From Nemophila menziesii (Eukaryota; Streptophyta; Magnoliopsida; Boraginales; Hydrophyllaceae), in NCBI GenBank assembly GCA_029959085.1, contig JARWIR010000176.1, positions 233,164 to 297,163 on the forward strand: DNA of 64,000 nucleotides, read 5' to 3'. The notes under the pieces were generated by a model that made no database searches, had not been told where the DNA came from, and saw nothing but the letters and a program-made list of their open reading frames with translations. Of the stretch, positions 8,203 through 21,797 are shown one piece after another. The stretch's first letter is position 1. Every line of letters begins with the position of its first letter. The position numbers and the translations under genes are program-made.

Positions 8203-10898
8203 ATTTTTTAAGTATATTCCAATTATTTTTTATGCTCAGTCTAAAATTAAAGCATTTTGAATCAATAAACTAATAAAATAATAATATATGTAGCCTTATA
8301 TACAAAATATAAATATGTTAGTAGATGATAAATATTAATTAAACATCATTATCACTAAAGCTATAATATGTTGTAAATTGTTATTTCAATATAGTAGTGT
8401 ATAATAATACTTAAAGAGATAGTTTTATAAAAATTACTGTAAAAATGAATAATATTATATTATATTTTCTTTTAAATTGACAAACATGTTATATAGACAT
8501 TCTAGACAATTATTTTATACTTTTTAAGAAAAAATGTTGGATTCCATTCTTTGTAGGGCCCTCGAGGCATGGAAAATACTTAGTATATATATTTATTGAA
8601 TATTATAGTTGTGCAAATAACTTATTTGATAATTTAATAAAGGCTCTTGCCTTTTTTTATATATACCGACCGTTATGGTTAATAATTCTTTTTTTTCTTA
8701 ATCAGATGCATCCATAAAATATTGTATTTAATATTTTTTTTATAATTATAAAAATTAAGTAAATTATTAAAGAACTAATATATACATAATTAATTAATTT
8801 TTTTACTTAAATTGGAGTTAATAACGTAAAAAGTCAAAAATTTCTTAACAAATCGTTTTTCCTCCTAAATGGTATTGAGTTTGTTTAATGTATTGAGTAT
8901 GTTTATAATGGAGTTCATGTATAAAATAAGGTCCAAAAAATTTGTAAAAGAATTATCTTGTAAAAAGAAACCCATAATGCTAAATCAGCCTTACAACATC
9001 AATGTAGCATAAGGCCCAAAGAGTTTATATAACTTATCTTGTAAAAAGAAGCCCACAATAACAAATAAGCCTTGAAACAACAGTATGGCTATTTATGCAA
9101 CCATATTGATCACTAACACCTAAAAACTCAACCCTACATTATCAAAACGTTGAGTCTCCAAAACGCACACCCTATATAAACCTCCACTGTAATTGTGGAT
9201 ATATATAAGAATATCTTTGTGTAAGCACAAACAAGCGTATATTTTTAATTACTAAGATCGATCGTCATGACAATTCACTTTAGGTATGTTTTTCTTATCC
9301 TAATTTTATTTTTTATAGTTTCATTTTTTATTTTTGTAATTTAAGGGTGTTAGATAAGTGAATATGTATATAAAAAATTTCAGATTGTATATTATTTAAC
9401 TTACAAAAATAGATTTAATTTTGAGATTTACGAACAATTTTTTCCTTATGTACATTTGTAGATTGACTACATCTCAAAGAACTTCTCAAACAAACTGTGG
9501 TACCCCAAGGCTCGTTTGAAGTTGGATCGACCTCTTATGGAACCAGAGTAGCAAGTGGTAGTGACAAGTTTACACCAGTATTATCAAACAATGCAGGAAT
9601 TCTTGAGCTTTCATTTGATGCCATGGAGGAGTTTAGTAGTTTAATTAGTTTACCCGAGCCACTATGCTTTCAGAACATTCAGCACACCACCATTTTAGAC
9701 AGCCGAGTCATTGAAGCATCTCGGGCAACTTGTGTAATGAAGATATTATTTTATTATAAATAAAAAATATATAATAATAATCATTATAGTGTAATTGGTT
9801 TTTTAATGAAATATATTTTATTTTTTATAGACTATGGACTACACTATTAATTAAAATTTGTATTAGACAAATAGATGAGGTAACAAAAGATATACTTACC
9901 CCTAACTTATAAGTAAACTAGAATGCATATACTTTAATTAATGTGACTTTTTCACTAAAGAAATATTAATCATGTTGATCAAGTAGGTATTGTATTTCAC
10001 GGAAGATTCTCTAAAATCATTTAAAGTCATTGTCCTCGGCCTAGCGAGTTAGTGATGAACAAATATATCTATATATAGTTATACTCTTAAATTAACAAAT
10101 TTACATTTACATGGTAATTGAGTCTAGTCTATGAAGAACAACCTATTCAATAGATCTACAAGAAACCATGCGTTTCACTATTAACCCTCCCAATATACAA
10201 AGCATTTCAACTAAAATTAAAATTTAGTGCATGTACTTGAAAAATATTGTGTTGGGTTTCTCCTAAATTTATCTTCTAAATATATTTAAATGATAATAAG
10301 GCTATTTCTGAAACAAATTCAATGATGCATAAATTTAAGATAAATATGATGAAAAGAGTTTTACCATCTAACTAGTGTGCTCTTTGAATGGTTCGGTACC
10401 TTCGGGATTTTCAAACATTTGGACAAACCCCTCATCTCTTGGTGTGTAAGAGAAGGTCAACACAGTAATTTTATTAATGTATCTTAAACATGTAGTATCT
10501 TAAAGTATCTACTTATTTTTATCTTTGTGTTGGGTTGTTTTTGGGTGAAACATGTGTTTGTGCGCCAAGATCATGATGAAAGAAGATACAACTTGAAATT
10601 GCATCACCATAAGAGAGAGATGATATGATTTTTGAAGTATTTTTATTGATTTTGAGTCTTATATTTTGTATATGTATATCTAAAAATTCAATCCTTTCCT
10701 TTTAACTGAAATTTGTGGAGTAATATTTGAATTATAAAGTTTGGTTAACTATATGATCTTACATTAATCTTGATAGTATCTCTTATAATTGTTAATAATT
10801 TTATTTATATCTCTACATCAATCATTCTTACTACTATACACTTCTTTTTATTTTATTTTAAAAATATTTCACATTCTAGTTGTTTTAGTAACATTTCA
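8203..10898 (+). repeat. Tandem unit 4 (type d)
   Basis: Nearly identical to unit 5. The C-rich stretch before the TATA box is deleted by about 42 bp, so the TATA box (9173) lies directly after AAAACGCACACCC. An 11-bp deletion near 10,492 removes the start of ORF-S. The right arm of the inverted repeat carries a mismatch (TTGTGGA). ORF-A 9497-9763 is open. Confidence 0.95.
9467..9763 (+). CDS. ORF-A, open (unit 4)
   Basis: Open from after the acceptor-overlapping TGA to TAA. Type d marks are Thr to Ser early on (GGCTCG), Glu to Val, Ser to Asp through a two-base change (TTTGATGCC), and Ala to Val near the end. The acceptor reads GTAG. Confidence 0.28.
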   Translation, partial: LHLKELLKQTVVPQGSFEVGSTSYGTRVASGSDKFTPVLSNNAGILELSFDAMEEFSSLISLPEPLCFQNIQHTTILDSRVIEASRATCVMKILFYYK

Positions 10899-13595
10899 AT
10901 TTTTTAAGTATATTCCAATTATTTTTTATGCTCAGTCTAAAATTAAAGCATTTTGAATCAATAAACTAATAAAATAATAATATATGTAGCCTTATATACA
11001 AAATATAAATATGTTAGTAGATGATAAATATTAATTAAACATCATTATCACTAAAGCTATAATATGTTGTAAATTGTTATTTCAATATAGTAGTGTATAA
11101 TAATACTTAAAGAGATAGTTTTATAAAAATTACTGTAAAAATGAATAATATTATATTATATTTTCTTTTAAATTGACAAACATGTTATATAGACATTCTA
11201 GACAATTATTTTATACTTTTTAAGAAAAAATGTTGGATTCCATTCTTTGTAGGGCCCTCGAGGCATGGAAAATACTTAGTATATATATTTATTGAATATT
11301 ATAGTTGTGCAAATAACTTATTTGATAATTTAATAAAGGCTCTTGCCTTTTTTTATATATACCGACCGTTATGGTTAATAATTCTTTTTTTTCTTAATCA
11401 GATGCATCCATAAAATATTGTATTTAATATTTTTTTTTTATAATTATAAAAATTAAGTAAATTATTAAAGAACTAATATATACATAATTAATTAATTTTT
11501 TTACTTAAATTGGAGTTAATAACGTAAAAAGTCAAAAATTTCTTAACAAATCGTTTTTCCTCCTAAATGGTATTGAGTTTGTTTAATGTATTGAGTATGT
11601 TTATAATGGAGTTCATGTATAAAATAAGGTCCAAAAAATTTGTAAAAGAATTATCTTGTAAAAAGAAACCCATAATGCTAAATCAGCCTTACAACATCAA
11701 TGTAGCATAAGGCCCAAAGAGTTTATATAACTTATCTTGTAAAAAGAAGCCCACAATAACAAATAAGCCTTGAAACAACAGTATGGCTATTTATGCAACC
11801 ATATTGATCACTAACACCTAAAAACTCAACCCTACATTATCAAAACGTTGAGTCTCCAAAACGCACACCCTATATAAACCTCCACTGTAATTGTGGATAT
11901 ATATAAGAATATCTTTGTGTAAGCACAAACAAGCGTATATTTTTAATTACTAAGATCGATCGTCATGACAATTCACTTTAGGTATGTTTTTCTTATCCTA
12001 ATTTTATTTTTTATAGTTTCATTTTTTATTTTTGTAATTTAAGGGTGTTAGATAAGTGAATATGTATATAAAAATTTTCAGATTGTATATTATTTAACTT
12101 ACAAAAATAGATTTAATTTTGAGATTTACGAACAATTTTTTCCTTATGTACATTTGTAGATTGACTACATCTCAAAGAACTTCTCAAACAAACTGTGGTA
12201 CCCCAAGGCTCGTTTGAAGTTGGATCGACCTCTTATGGAACCAGAGTAGCAAGTGGTAGTGACAAGTTTACACCAGTATTATCAAACAATGCAGGAATTC
12301 TTGAGCTTTCATTTGATGCCATGGAGGAGTTTAGTAGTTTAATTAGTTTACCCGAGCCACTATGCTTTCAGAACATTCAGCACACCACCATTTTAGACAG
12401 CCGAGTCATTGAAGCATCTCGGGCAACTTGTGTAATGAAGATATTATTTTATTATAAATAAAAAATATATAATAATAATCATTATAGTGTAATTGGTTTT
12501 TTAATGAAATATATTTTATTTTTTATAGACTATGGACTACACTATTAATTAAAATTTGTATTAGACAAATAGATGAGGTAACAAAAGATATACTTACCCC
12601 TAACTTATAAGTAAACTAGAATGCATATACTTTAATTAATGTGACTTTTTCACTAAAGAAATATTAATCATGTTGATCAAGTAGGTATTGTATTTCACGG
12701 AAGATTCTCTAAAATCATTTAAAGTCATTGTCCTCGGCCTAGCGAGTTAGTGATGAACAAATATATCTATATATAGTTATACTCTTAAATTAACAAATTT
12801 ACATTTACATGGTAATTGAGTCTAGTCTATGAAGAACAACCTATTCAATAGATCTACAAGAAACCATGCGTTTCACTATTAACCCTCCCAATATACAAAG
12901 TATTTCAACTAAAATTAAAATTTAGTGCATGTACTTGAAAAATATTGTGTTGGGTTTCTCCTAAATTTATCTTCTAAATATATTTAAATGATAATAAGGC
13001 TATTTCTGAAACAAATTCAATGATGCATAAATTTAAGATAAATATGATGAAAAGAGTTTTACCATCTAACTAGTGTACTCTTTGAATGGTTCGGTACCTT
13101 CGGGATTTTCAAACATTTGGACAAACCCCTCATCTCTTGGTGTGTAAGAGAAGGTCAACACAGTAATTTTATTAATGTATCTTAAACATGTAGTATCTTA
13201 AAGTATCTACTTATTTTTATCTTTGTGTTGGGTTGTTTTTGGGTGAACATGTGTTTGTGCGCCAAGATCATGATGAAAGAAGATACAACTTGAAATTGCA
13301 TCACCATAAGAGAGAGATGATATGATTTTTGAAGTATTTTTATTGATTTTGAGTCTTATATTTTGTATATGTATATCTAAAAATTCAATCCTTTCCTTTT
13401 AACTGAAATTTGTGGAGTAATATTTGAATTATAAAGTTTGGTTAACTATATGATCTTACATTAATCTTGCTAGTATCTCTTATAATTGTTAATAATTTTA
13501 TTTATATCTCTACATCAATCATTCTTACTACTATACACTTCTTTTTATTTTATTTTAAAAATATTTCACATTCTAGTTGTTTTAGTAACATTTCA
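10899..13595 (+). repeat. Tandem unit 5 (type d)
   Basis: Adjacent near-identical copy of unit 4, sharing the promoter deletion, the GAT codon in ORF-A and the lost ORF-S start. It has a private 1-bp deletion near 13,246 (GGGTGAACATG). Landmarks: TATA box 11871, ORF-A 12195-12461. Confidence 0.95.
12165..12461 (+). CDS. ORF-A, open (unit 5)
   Basis: Same predicted peptide as unit 4, as expected for an adjacent recent duplicate. Confidence 0.28.
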   Translation, partial: LHLKELLKQTVVPQGSFEVGSTSYGTRVASGSDKFTPVLSNNAGILELSFDAMEEFSSLISLPEPLCFQNIQHTTILDSRVIEASRATCVMKILFYYK

Positions 13596-14900
13596 ATTTT
13601 TTAAGTATATTCCAATTATTTTTTATGCTCAGTCTAAAATTAAAGCATTTTGAATCAATAAACTAATAAAATAATAATATATGTAGCCTTATATACAAAA
13701 TATAAATATGTTAGTAGATGATAAATATTAATTAAACATCATTATCACTAAAGCTATAATATGTTGTAAATTGTTATTTCAATATAGTAGTGTATAATAA
13801 TACTTAAAGAGATAGTTTTATAAAAATTACTGTAAAAATGAATAATATTATATTATATTTTCTTTTAAATTGACAAACATGTTATATAGACATTCTAGAC
13901 AATTATTTTATACTTTTTAAGAAAAAATGTTGGATTCCATTCTTTGTAGGGCCCTCGAGGCATGGAAAATACTTAGTATATATATTTATTGAATATTATA
14001 GTTGTGCAAATAACTTATTTGATAATTTAATAAAGGCTCTTGCCTTTTTTTATATATACCGACCGTTATGGTTAATAATTCTTTTTTTTCTTAATCAGAT
14101 GCATCCATAAAATATTGTATTTAATATTTTTTTTATAATTATAAAAATTAAGGAAATTATTAAAGCACTAATATATACATAATTAATTAATTTTTTTACT
14201 TAAATTGGAGTTAATAACGTAAAAAGTCAAAAATTTCTTAACAAATCGTTTTTCCTCCTAAATGGTATTGAGTTTGTTTAATGTATTGAGTATGTTTATA
14301 ATGGAGTTCATGTATAAAATAAGGTCCAAAAAATTTGTAAAAGAATTATCTTGTAAAAAGAAACCCATAATGCTAAATCAGCCTTACAACATCAATGTAG
14401 CATAAGGCCCAAAGAGTTTATATAACTTATCTTGTAAAAAGAAGCCCACAATACTAAATAAGCCTTGAAACAGCAGTATGGCTATTTATGCAACCATATT
14501 GATCACTAACACCTAAAAACTCAACCCTACATTATCAAAACGTTGAGTCTCCAAAACCCACCGCCTCCACTCCTCCCTTATCCATTAATTTATCCATCTA
14601 TACCCCTATATAAACCTCCACTGTAATAGTGGATATGTATAAGAATATCTTTGTGTAAACACAAACAAGCGTATATTTTTAATTACTAAGATCGATCGTC
14701 ATGACATTTCACTTTAGGTATGTTTTTCTTATCCTAATTTTATTTTTTATAGTTTGATTTTTTATTTTTGTAATTTAAGGGTGATAGATAAGTGAATATG
14801 TATATAAAAATTTTCAGATTGTATATTATTTAACTTACAAAAATAGATTTAATTTTGAGATTTACGAATAATTTTTTCCTTATGTACATTTGTAGATTGA

Positions 14901-15197
14901 CTACATCTCAAAGAACTTCTCAAACAAACTGTGGTACCCCAAGGCTCGTTTGAAGTTGGATCGACCTCTTATGGAACCAGAGTAGCAAGTGGTAGTGACA
15001 AGTTTACACCAGTATTATCAAACAATGCAGGAATTCTTGAGCTTTCATTTTCTGCCATGGAGGAGTTTAGTAGTTTAATTAGTTTACCCGAGCCACTATG
15101 CTTTCAGAACATTCAACACACCACCATTTTAGACAGCCGAGCCATTGAAGCATCTCGGGCAACTTGTGTAATGAAGATATTATTTTATTATAAATAA
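14901..15197 (+). CDS. ORF-A, open (unit 6)
   Basis: Carries the GGCTCG and CAGTATTA replacements of types d and f but the common TTTTCTGCC. One silent change (CAG to CAA in FQNIQ) is private. Confidence 0.28.
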   Translation, partial: LHLKELLKQTVVPQGSFEVGSTSYGTRVASGSDKFTPVLSNNAGILELSFSAMEEFSSLISLPEPLCFQNIQHTTILDSRAIEASRATCVMKILFYYK

Positions 15198-15899
15198 AAA
15201 ATATATAATAATAATCATTATAGTGTAATTGGTTTTTTAATCAAATATATTTTATTTTTTATAAAGTATGGACTACACTATTAATTAAAATTTGTATTAG
15301 ACAAATAGATGAGGTAACAAAAGATATACTTACCCCTAACTTATAAGTAAACTAGAATCCATATACTTTAATTAATGTGACTTTTTCACTAAGGAAATAT
15401 GAATCATGTTGATCAAGTAGGTATTATATTTCACAGAAGGTCCTCTAAAATCATTTAAAGTCATTGTCCTCGGCCTAGCGAGTTAGTGATGAACAAATAT
15501 ATCTATATATAGTTATACTCTTAAATTAACAAGTTTAGATTTACATGGTAATTGAGTCTAGTCTATGAAGAACAACCATGCGTTTAACTATTAACCTTCC
15601 CAATATACAAAGCATTTCAACTAAAATTAAAATTTAGTGCATGTACTTGAAAAATATTGTGTTGGGTTTCTCCTAAATTTATCTTCTAAATATATTTAAA
15701 TGATAATAAGACTATTTCTGAAACAAATTCAATGATGCATAAATTTAAGATAAATATGATGAAAAGAGTTTTACCATCTAACTAGTGTGCTCTTTGAATG
15801 GTTCAGTACCTTCGGGATTTTCAAACATTTGGACAAACCCCTCATCTCTTGGTGTGTAACAGAAGGTCAACACAGTAATTTTATTAATGTATCTTAAAC

Positions 15900-16049
15900 A
15901 TGTGTGAAACATGTAGTATCTTAAAGTATCTACTTATTTTTATCTTTGTGTTGGGTGGTTTTTGGGTGAAACATGTGTTTGTGCGCCAAGATCATGATGA
16001 AAGAAGATACAACTTGAAATTGCATCACCATAAGAGAGAGATGATATGA
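15900..16049 (+). CDS. ORF-S, 49 codons (unit 6)
   Basis: Full-length, with the most common residue at nearly every variable position, so a fair approximation of the consensus form. Confidence 0.22.
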   Translation: MCETCSILKYLLIFIFVLGGFWVKHVFVRQDHDERRYNLKLHHHKREMI

Positions 16050-16262
16050 TTTTTGAAGTATTTTTAATGATTTTTAGTCTTATATTTTGTATATGTATAT
16101 CTAAAAATTCAATCCTTTCCTTTTAACTGAAATTTGTGGAGTAATATTTGAATTATAAAGTTTGGTTAACTATATGATCTTACATTAATCTTGATAGTAT
16201 CTCTTATTATTGTTAATAATTTTATTAATATCTCTACATCAATCATTCTTACTACTATACAC

Positions 16263-16280
16263 TTTTTTTTTTTTTTTTTT
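16263..16280 (+). repeat. T(18) homopolymer (unit 6)
   Basis: Eighteen consecutive T where the other units read a mixed TTCTTTTTATTTTATTTTA tract. Either slippage after loss of the interruptions or a sequencing/assembly error. Confidence 0.8.
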
Positions 16281-16317
16281 AAATATTTCACATTCTAGTT
16301 GTTTTAGTAACATTTCA

Positions 16318-19052
16318 ATTTTTTAAGTATATTCCAATTATATTTTATGCTTAGTCTAAAAGTAAAGCATTTTGAATCAATAAACTTTTAAAATAATAAT
16401 ATATGTAGCCTTATATACAAAATATAAATATGTTAGTAGATGATAAATATTAAATAAACATCATTATCACTAAAGCTATAATATGTTGTAAATTGTTATT
16501 TCAATATAGTAGTGTATAATAATACTTAAAGAGATAGTTTTATAAAAATTACTGTAAAAATGAATAATATTATATTATATTTTCTTTTAGTTTGACAAAC
16601 ATGTTATATAGACATTCTAGACAATTATTTTATACTTTTTAAGAAAACATGTTGGATTCCATTCTTTGTAGGGCTCTCGAGGCATGGACAATACTTAATA
16701 TATATATTTATTGAATATTATAGTTGTGCAAATAACTTATTTGATAATTTAATAAAGGCTCTTGCCTTTTTTTTATATATACCGACCGTTATGGTTAGTA
16801 ATTTTTTTTCTTTATCAGATGCATCCATAAAATATTGTATTTAATATATTTTTTAATGATTATAAAAATTAAGGAAATTATTAAAGCACTAATATATACA
16901 TAATTAATTAATTTTTTTACTTAAATTGGAGTTAATAACGTAAAAAGTCGAAAATTTCTTAACAAATCGTTTTTCCTCCTAAATGGTATTGAGTTTGTTT
17001 AATGTATTGAGTATGTTTATAATGGAGTTCATGTATAAAATAAGGTCCAAAAAATTTGTAAAAGAATTACCTTGTAAAAAGAAACCCATAATGCTAAATC
17101 AGCCTTACAACATCAATGTAGCATAAGGCCCAAAGAGTTTATATAACTTATCTTGTAAAAAGAAGCCCACAATACTAAATAAGCCTTGAAACAGCAGTAT
17201 GGCTATTTATGCAACCATATTGATCACTAACACCTAAAAACTCAACCCTACATTATCAAAACGTTGAGTCTCCAAAACGCACCGCCTCCACGCCTCCCTT
17301 ATCCATTAATTTATCTATCTATACCTCTATATAAACCTCCACTGTAATAGTGGATATGTATAAGAGTATCTTTGTGTAAGCACAAACAAGCGTATATTTT
17401 TAATTACTAAGATCGATCGTCATGACATTTCACTTTATGTATGTTTTTCTTATCCTAATTTTATTTTTTATAGTTTGATTTTTAATTTTTGTAATTTAAG
17501 GGTGTTAGATAAGTGAATATGTATATAAAAATTTTCAGATTGTATATTATTTAACTTACAAAAATAGATTTAATTTTGAGATTTACGAATAATTTTTTCC
17601 TTATGTACATTTCTAGATTGACTACATCTCAAAGAACTTCTCAAACAAACTGTGGTACCCCAAGGCTCGTTTGAAGTTGGATCGACCTCTTATGGAACCA
17701 GAGTAGCAAGTGGTAGTGACAAGTTTACACCAGTATTATCAAACAATGCAGGAATTCTTGAGCTTTCATTTTCTGCCATGGAGGAGTTTAGTAGTTTAAT
17801 TAGTTTACCCGAGCCACTATGCTTTCAGAACATTCAGCACACCACCATTTTAGACAGCCGAGCCATTGAAGCATCTCGGGCAACTTGTGTAATGAAGATA
17901 TTATTTTATTATAAATAAAAAATATATAATAATAATCATTATAGTATAATTGGTTTTTTAATCAAATATATTTTATTTTTTATAAAGTATGGACTACACT
18001 ATTAATTAAAATTTGTATTAGACAAATAGATGAGGTAACAAAAGATATACTTACCCCTAACTTATAAGTAAACTAGAATGCATATACTTTAATTAATGTG
18101 ACTTTTTCACTAAGGAAATATGAATCATGTTGATCAAGTAGGTAATGTATTTCACGGAAGGTCCTCTAAAATAATTTAAAGTCATTGTCCTCGGCCTAGC
18201 GAGTTAGTGATTAGCAAATATATCTATATATTGTTATAATCTTAAATTAACAAGTTTACATTTACATGGTAATTGAGTAGTCTATGAAGAACAACCTATT
18301 CAATAGATCTACAAGAAACCATGCGTTTAACTATAAACCCTCCCAATATACAAAGCATTTCAACTAAAATTAAAATTTAGTGCATGTACTTGAAAAATGT
18401 TGTGTTGGGTTTCTCCTAAATTTATCTTCTAAATATATTTAAATGATAATAAGACTATTTCTGAAACAAATTCAATGATGCATAAATTTAAGATAAATAT
18501 GATCAAAAGAGTTTTACCATCTAACTAGTGTGCTCTTTGAATGGTTCAGTACCTTCGGGATTTTCAAACATTTGGACAAACCCCTCATGTAAGAGAAGGT
18601 CAACACAGTAATTTTATTAATGTATCTTAAACATGTGTGAAACTTGTAGTATCTTAAAGTATCTACTTATTTTTATCTTTGTGTTGGGTTGTTTTTGGGT
18701 GAAACATGTGTTTGTGCGCCAAGATCATGATGAAAGAAGATACAACTTGAAATTGCATCACCATAAGAGAGAGATGATATGATTTTTGAAGTATTTTTAT
18801 TGATTTTAAGTCTTATATTTTGTATATGTATATCTAAAAATTCAATCCTTTCCTTTTAACTAATATTTGTGGAGTAATATTTGAATTATAAAGTTTGGTT
18901 AACTATATGATCTTACATTAATCTTGATAGTATCTCTTATTATTGTTAATAATTTTATTAATATCTCTACATCAATCATTCTTACTACTATACACTTCTT
19001 TTTATTTTAATTTAAGAATATTTCACATTCTAGTTGTTTTAGTAATATTTCA
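16318..19052 (+). repeat. Tandem unit 7 (type f)
   Basis: From about 17.3 kb it is repeated almost exactly as unit 9 (offset 5,481). An 11-bp deletion near 18,588 (CCCCTCATGTAAGAG) shifts ORF-K. The base before the leader donor is T (TTTAT/GTATGT). Landmarks: TATA box 17328, ORF-A 17652-17918, ORF-S 18633-18782. Confidence 0.95.
17622..17918 (+). CDS. ORF-A, open (unit 7)
   Basis: Predicted peptide identical to units 6 and 9. The acceptor is CTAG. Confidence 0.28.
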   Translation, partial: LHLKELLKQTVVPQGSFEVGSTSYGTRVASGSDKFTPVLSNNAGILELSFSAMEEFSSLISLPEPLCFQNIQHTTILDSRAIEASRATCVMKILFYYK

Positions 19053-21797
19053 ATTTTTTAAGTATGTTCCAATTATTTTTTATGCTTAGTCTAAAAGTAA
19101 AGCATTTTGAATCAATAAACTAATAAAATAATAATATATGTAGCCTTATATACAAAATATAAATATGTTAGTAGATGATAAATATTAATTAAACATCATT
19201 ATCACTAAAGCTATAATATGTTGTAAATTGTTATTTCAATATACTAGTGTATAATAATACTTAAAGAGATAGTTTTATAAAAATTACTGTAAAAATGAAT
19301 AATATTATATTATATTTTCTTTTACTTTGACAAACATGTTATATAGACATTCTAGACAATTATTTTATACTTTTTAAGAAAAAATGTTGGATTCCATTCT
19401 TTGTAGGGCCCTCTAGGTATGGACAATACTTAGTATATATATGTATTGAGTATTATAGTTGTGCAAATAACTTATTTGATAATTTAATAAAGGCTCTTGC
19501 CTTTTTTTTATATATACCGACCGTTATGGTTAATAATTCTTTTTTTTCTTTATCAGATGCATCCATAAAATATTGTATTTAATATATTATTTTATAATTA
19601 TAAAAATTAAGGAAATTATTAAAGCACTAATATATACATAATTAATTAATTTTTTTACTTAAATTGGAGTTAATAACATAAAAAGTCAAAAATTTCTTAA
19701 CAAATCATTTTTCCTCCTAAATGGTATTGAGTTTGTTTAATGTATTGAGTATGTTTAGAATGGAGTTCATGTATAAAATGAGGTCCAAAAAATTTGTAAA
19801 ACAATTATCTTGTAAAAAGAAACCCATAATGCTAAATCAGCCTTACAACATCAATGTAGCATAAGGCCCAAAGAGTTTATATAACTTATCTTGTAAAAAG
19901 AAGCACACAATACTAAATAAGTCTTGAAACAGCAGTATGGCTATTTATGCAACCATATTGATCACTATCACCTAAAAACTCAACCTACATTATCAAAACG
20001 TTGAGTCTCCAAAATGCACCGCCTCCGCGCCTCCCTTATCCATTAATTTATCCATCCATACCTCTATATAAACCTCCACTGTAATAGTGGATATATATAA
20101 GAGTATCTTTGTGTAAGCACAAACAAGCGTATATTTTTAATTAATAAGATCGATCGTCATGACATTTCACTTTAGGTATGTTTTTCTTATCCTAATTTTA
20201 TTTTTAATAGTTTGATTTTTTATAACTGTAATTTAAGGTGTTAGATAAGTGAATATGTATATAAAAATTTTCAGATTGTATATTATTTAACTTACAAAAA
20301 TAGATTTAATTTTGAGATTTAGGAATAATTTTTTCCTTATGTACATTTCTAGATTGACTACATCTCAAAGAACTTCTCAAACAATCTGTGGTACCCCAAG
20401 GCACGTTTGAAGTCGGTCGGATCGACCTCTTATGGAACCAGAATAGCAAGTGATAGTGACAAGTTTACACCAGAATTATCAAACAATGCAGGAATTCTTG
20501 AGCTTTCATTTTCTGCCATGGAGGAGTTTAGTAGTTTAATTAATTTACGCGAGCCACTATGCTTTCAGAACACACCACCATTTTAGACAGCCGAGCCAAT
20601 GAAGCATCTCGGGCAACTTGTGTAATGAAGATATTATTTTATTATAAATAAAAAATATATAATAATAGTTATTATAGTGTAATTGGTTTTTTAATAAAAT
20701 ATATTTTATTTTTTATAAAGTATGGACTACACTATTAATTAAAATTTGTAACAGACAAATAGATGAGGTAACAAAAGATATACTTACCCCTAACTTATAA
20801 GTAAACTAGAATGCATATACTTTAATTAATGTGACTTTTTCACTAAGGAAATATGAATCATGTTGATCAAGTAGGTATTGTATTTCACAGAAGGTCCTCT
20901 AAAATCATTTAAAGTCATTGTCCTCGGCCTAGCGAGTTAGTGATGAACAAATATATCTATATATAGTTATACTCTTAAATTAACAAGTTTACATTTAAAT
21001 GGTAATTGAGTCTAGTCTATGAAGAACAACCTATTCAATATATCTACAAGAAACCATGCGTTTAACTATTAACCCTCCCAATATACAAAGTATTTCAACT
21101 AAAATTAAAATTTAGTGCATGTACTTGAAAAATATTGTGTTGGGTTTCTCCTAAATTTATCTTCTAAATATATTTAAATGATAATAAGACTATTTCTGAA
21201 ACAAATTCAATGATGCATAAATTTAAGATAAATATGATCAAAAGAGTTTTACCATCTAACTAGTGTGCTCTTTGAATGGTTCAGTACCTTCGGGATTTTC
21301 AAACATTTGGACAAACACCTCATCTCTTGGTGTGTAAGAGAAGGTCAACACAGTAATTTTATTAATGTATCTTAAACATGTGTGAAACATGTAGTATCTT
21401 AAACTATCTACTTATTTTTATCTTTGTGTTGGGTGGTTTTTGGGTGAAACATGTGTTTGTGCGCCAAGATCATAATGAAAGAAGATACAACTTGAAATTG
21501 CATCACCATAAGAGAGAGATGATATGATTTTTGAAGTATTTTTATTGATTTTGAGTCTTATATTTTGTATATGTATATCTAAAAATTCAATCCTTTACTT
21601 TTAACTGAAATTTGTGGAGTAATATTTGAATTATAAAGTTTGGTTAACTATATGATCTTACATTAATCTTGATAGTATCTCTTATTATTGTTAATAATTT
21701 TATTAATATCTCTACATCAATCATTCTTACTACTATACACTTCTTTTAATTTTATTTTAAAAATATTTCACATTCTAGTTGTTTTAGTAACATTTCA
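19053..21797 (+). repeat. Tandem unit 8 (type g)
   Basis: Repeated as unit 10 with an offset of 5,481. ORF-A is broken by a 4-bp insertion (GTCGGTCGG near 20,413) and a 7-bp deletion near 20,570. Landmarks: TATA box 20065, ORF-S 21378-21527 with Lys to Asn and Asp to Asn changes. Confidence 0.95.
20358..20651 (+). pseudogene. ORF-A broken by two indels (unit 8)
   Basis: A 4-bp insertion creating GTCGGTCGG near 20,413 shifts the frame early, and a 7-bp deletion (CAGAACACACC near 20,570) shifts it again. AGAGTAGC to AGAATAGC and GGTAGT to GATAGT are further type g marks. Confidence 0.4.

Larger units (their letters stand above)
13596..16317 (+). repeat. Tandem unit 6 (type e)
   Basis: Only copy of its type. 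It has a deletion near 15,576 removing the CTATTCAATAGATCTACAAG block, a variant C-rich stretch (CCTCCACTCCTCCC), and an 18-nt T run at 16263-16280 where other units have a mixed T/A tract. Landmarks: TATA box 14607, ORF-A 14931-15197, ORF-S 15900-16049. Confidence 0.94.
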
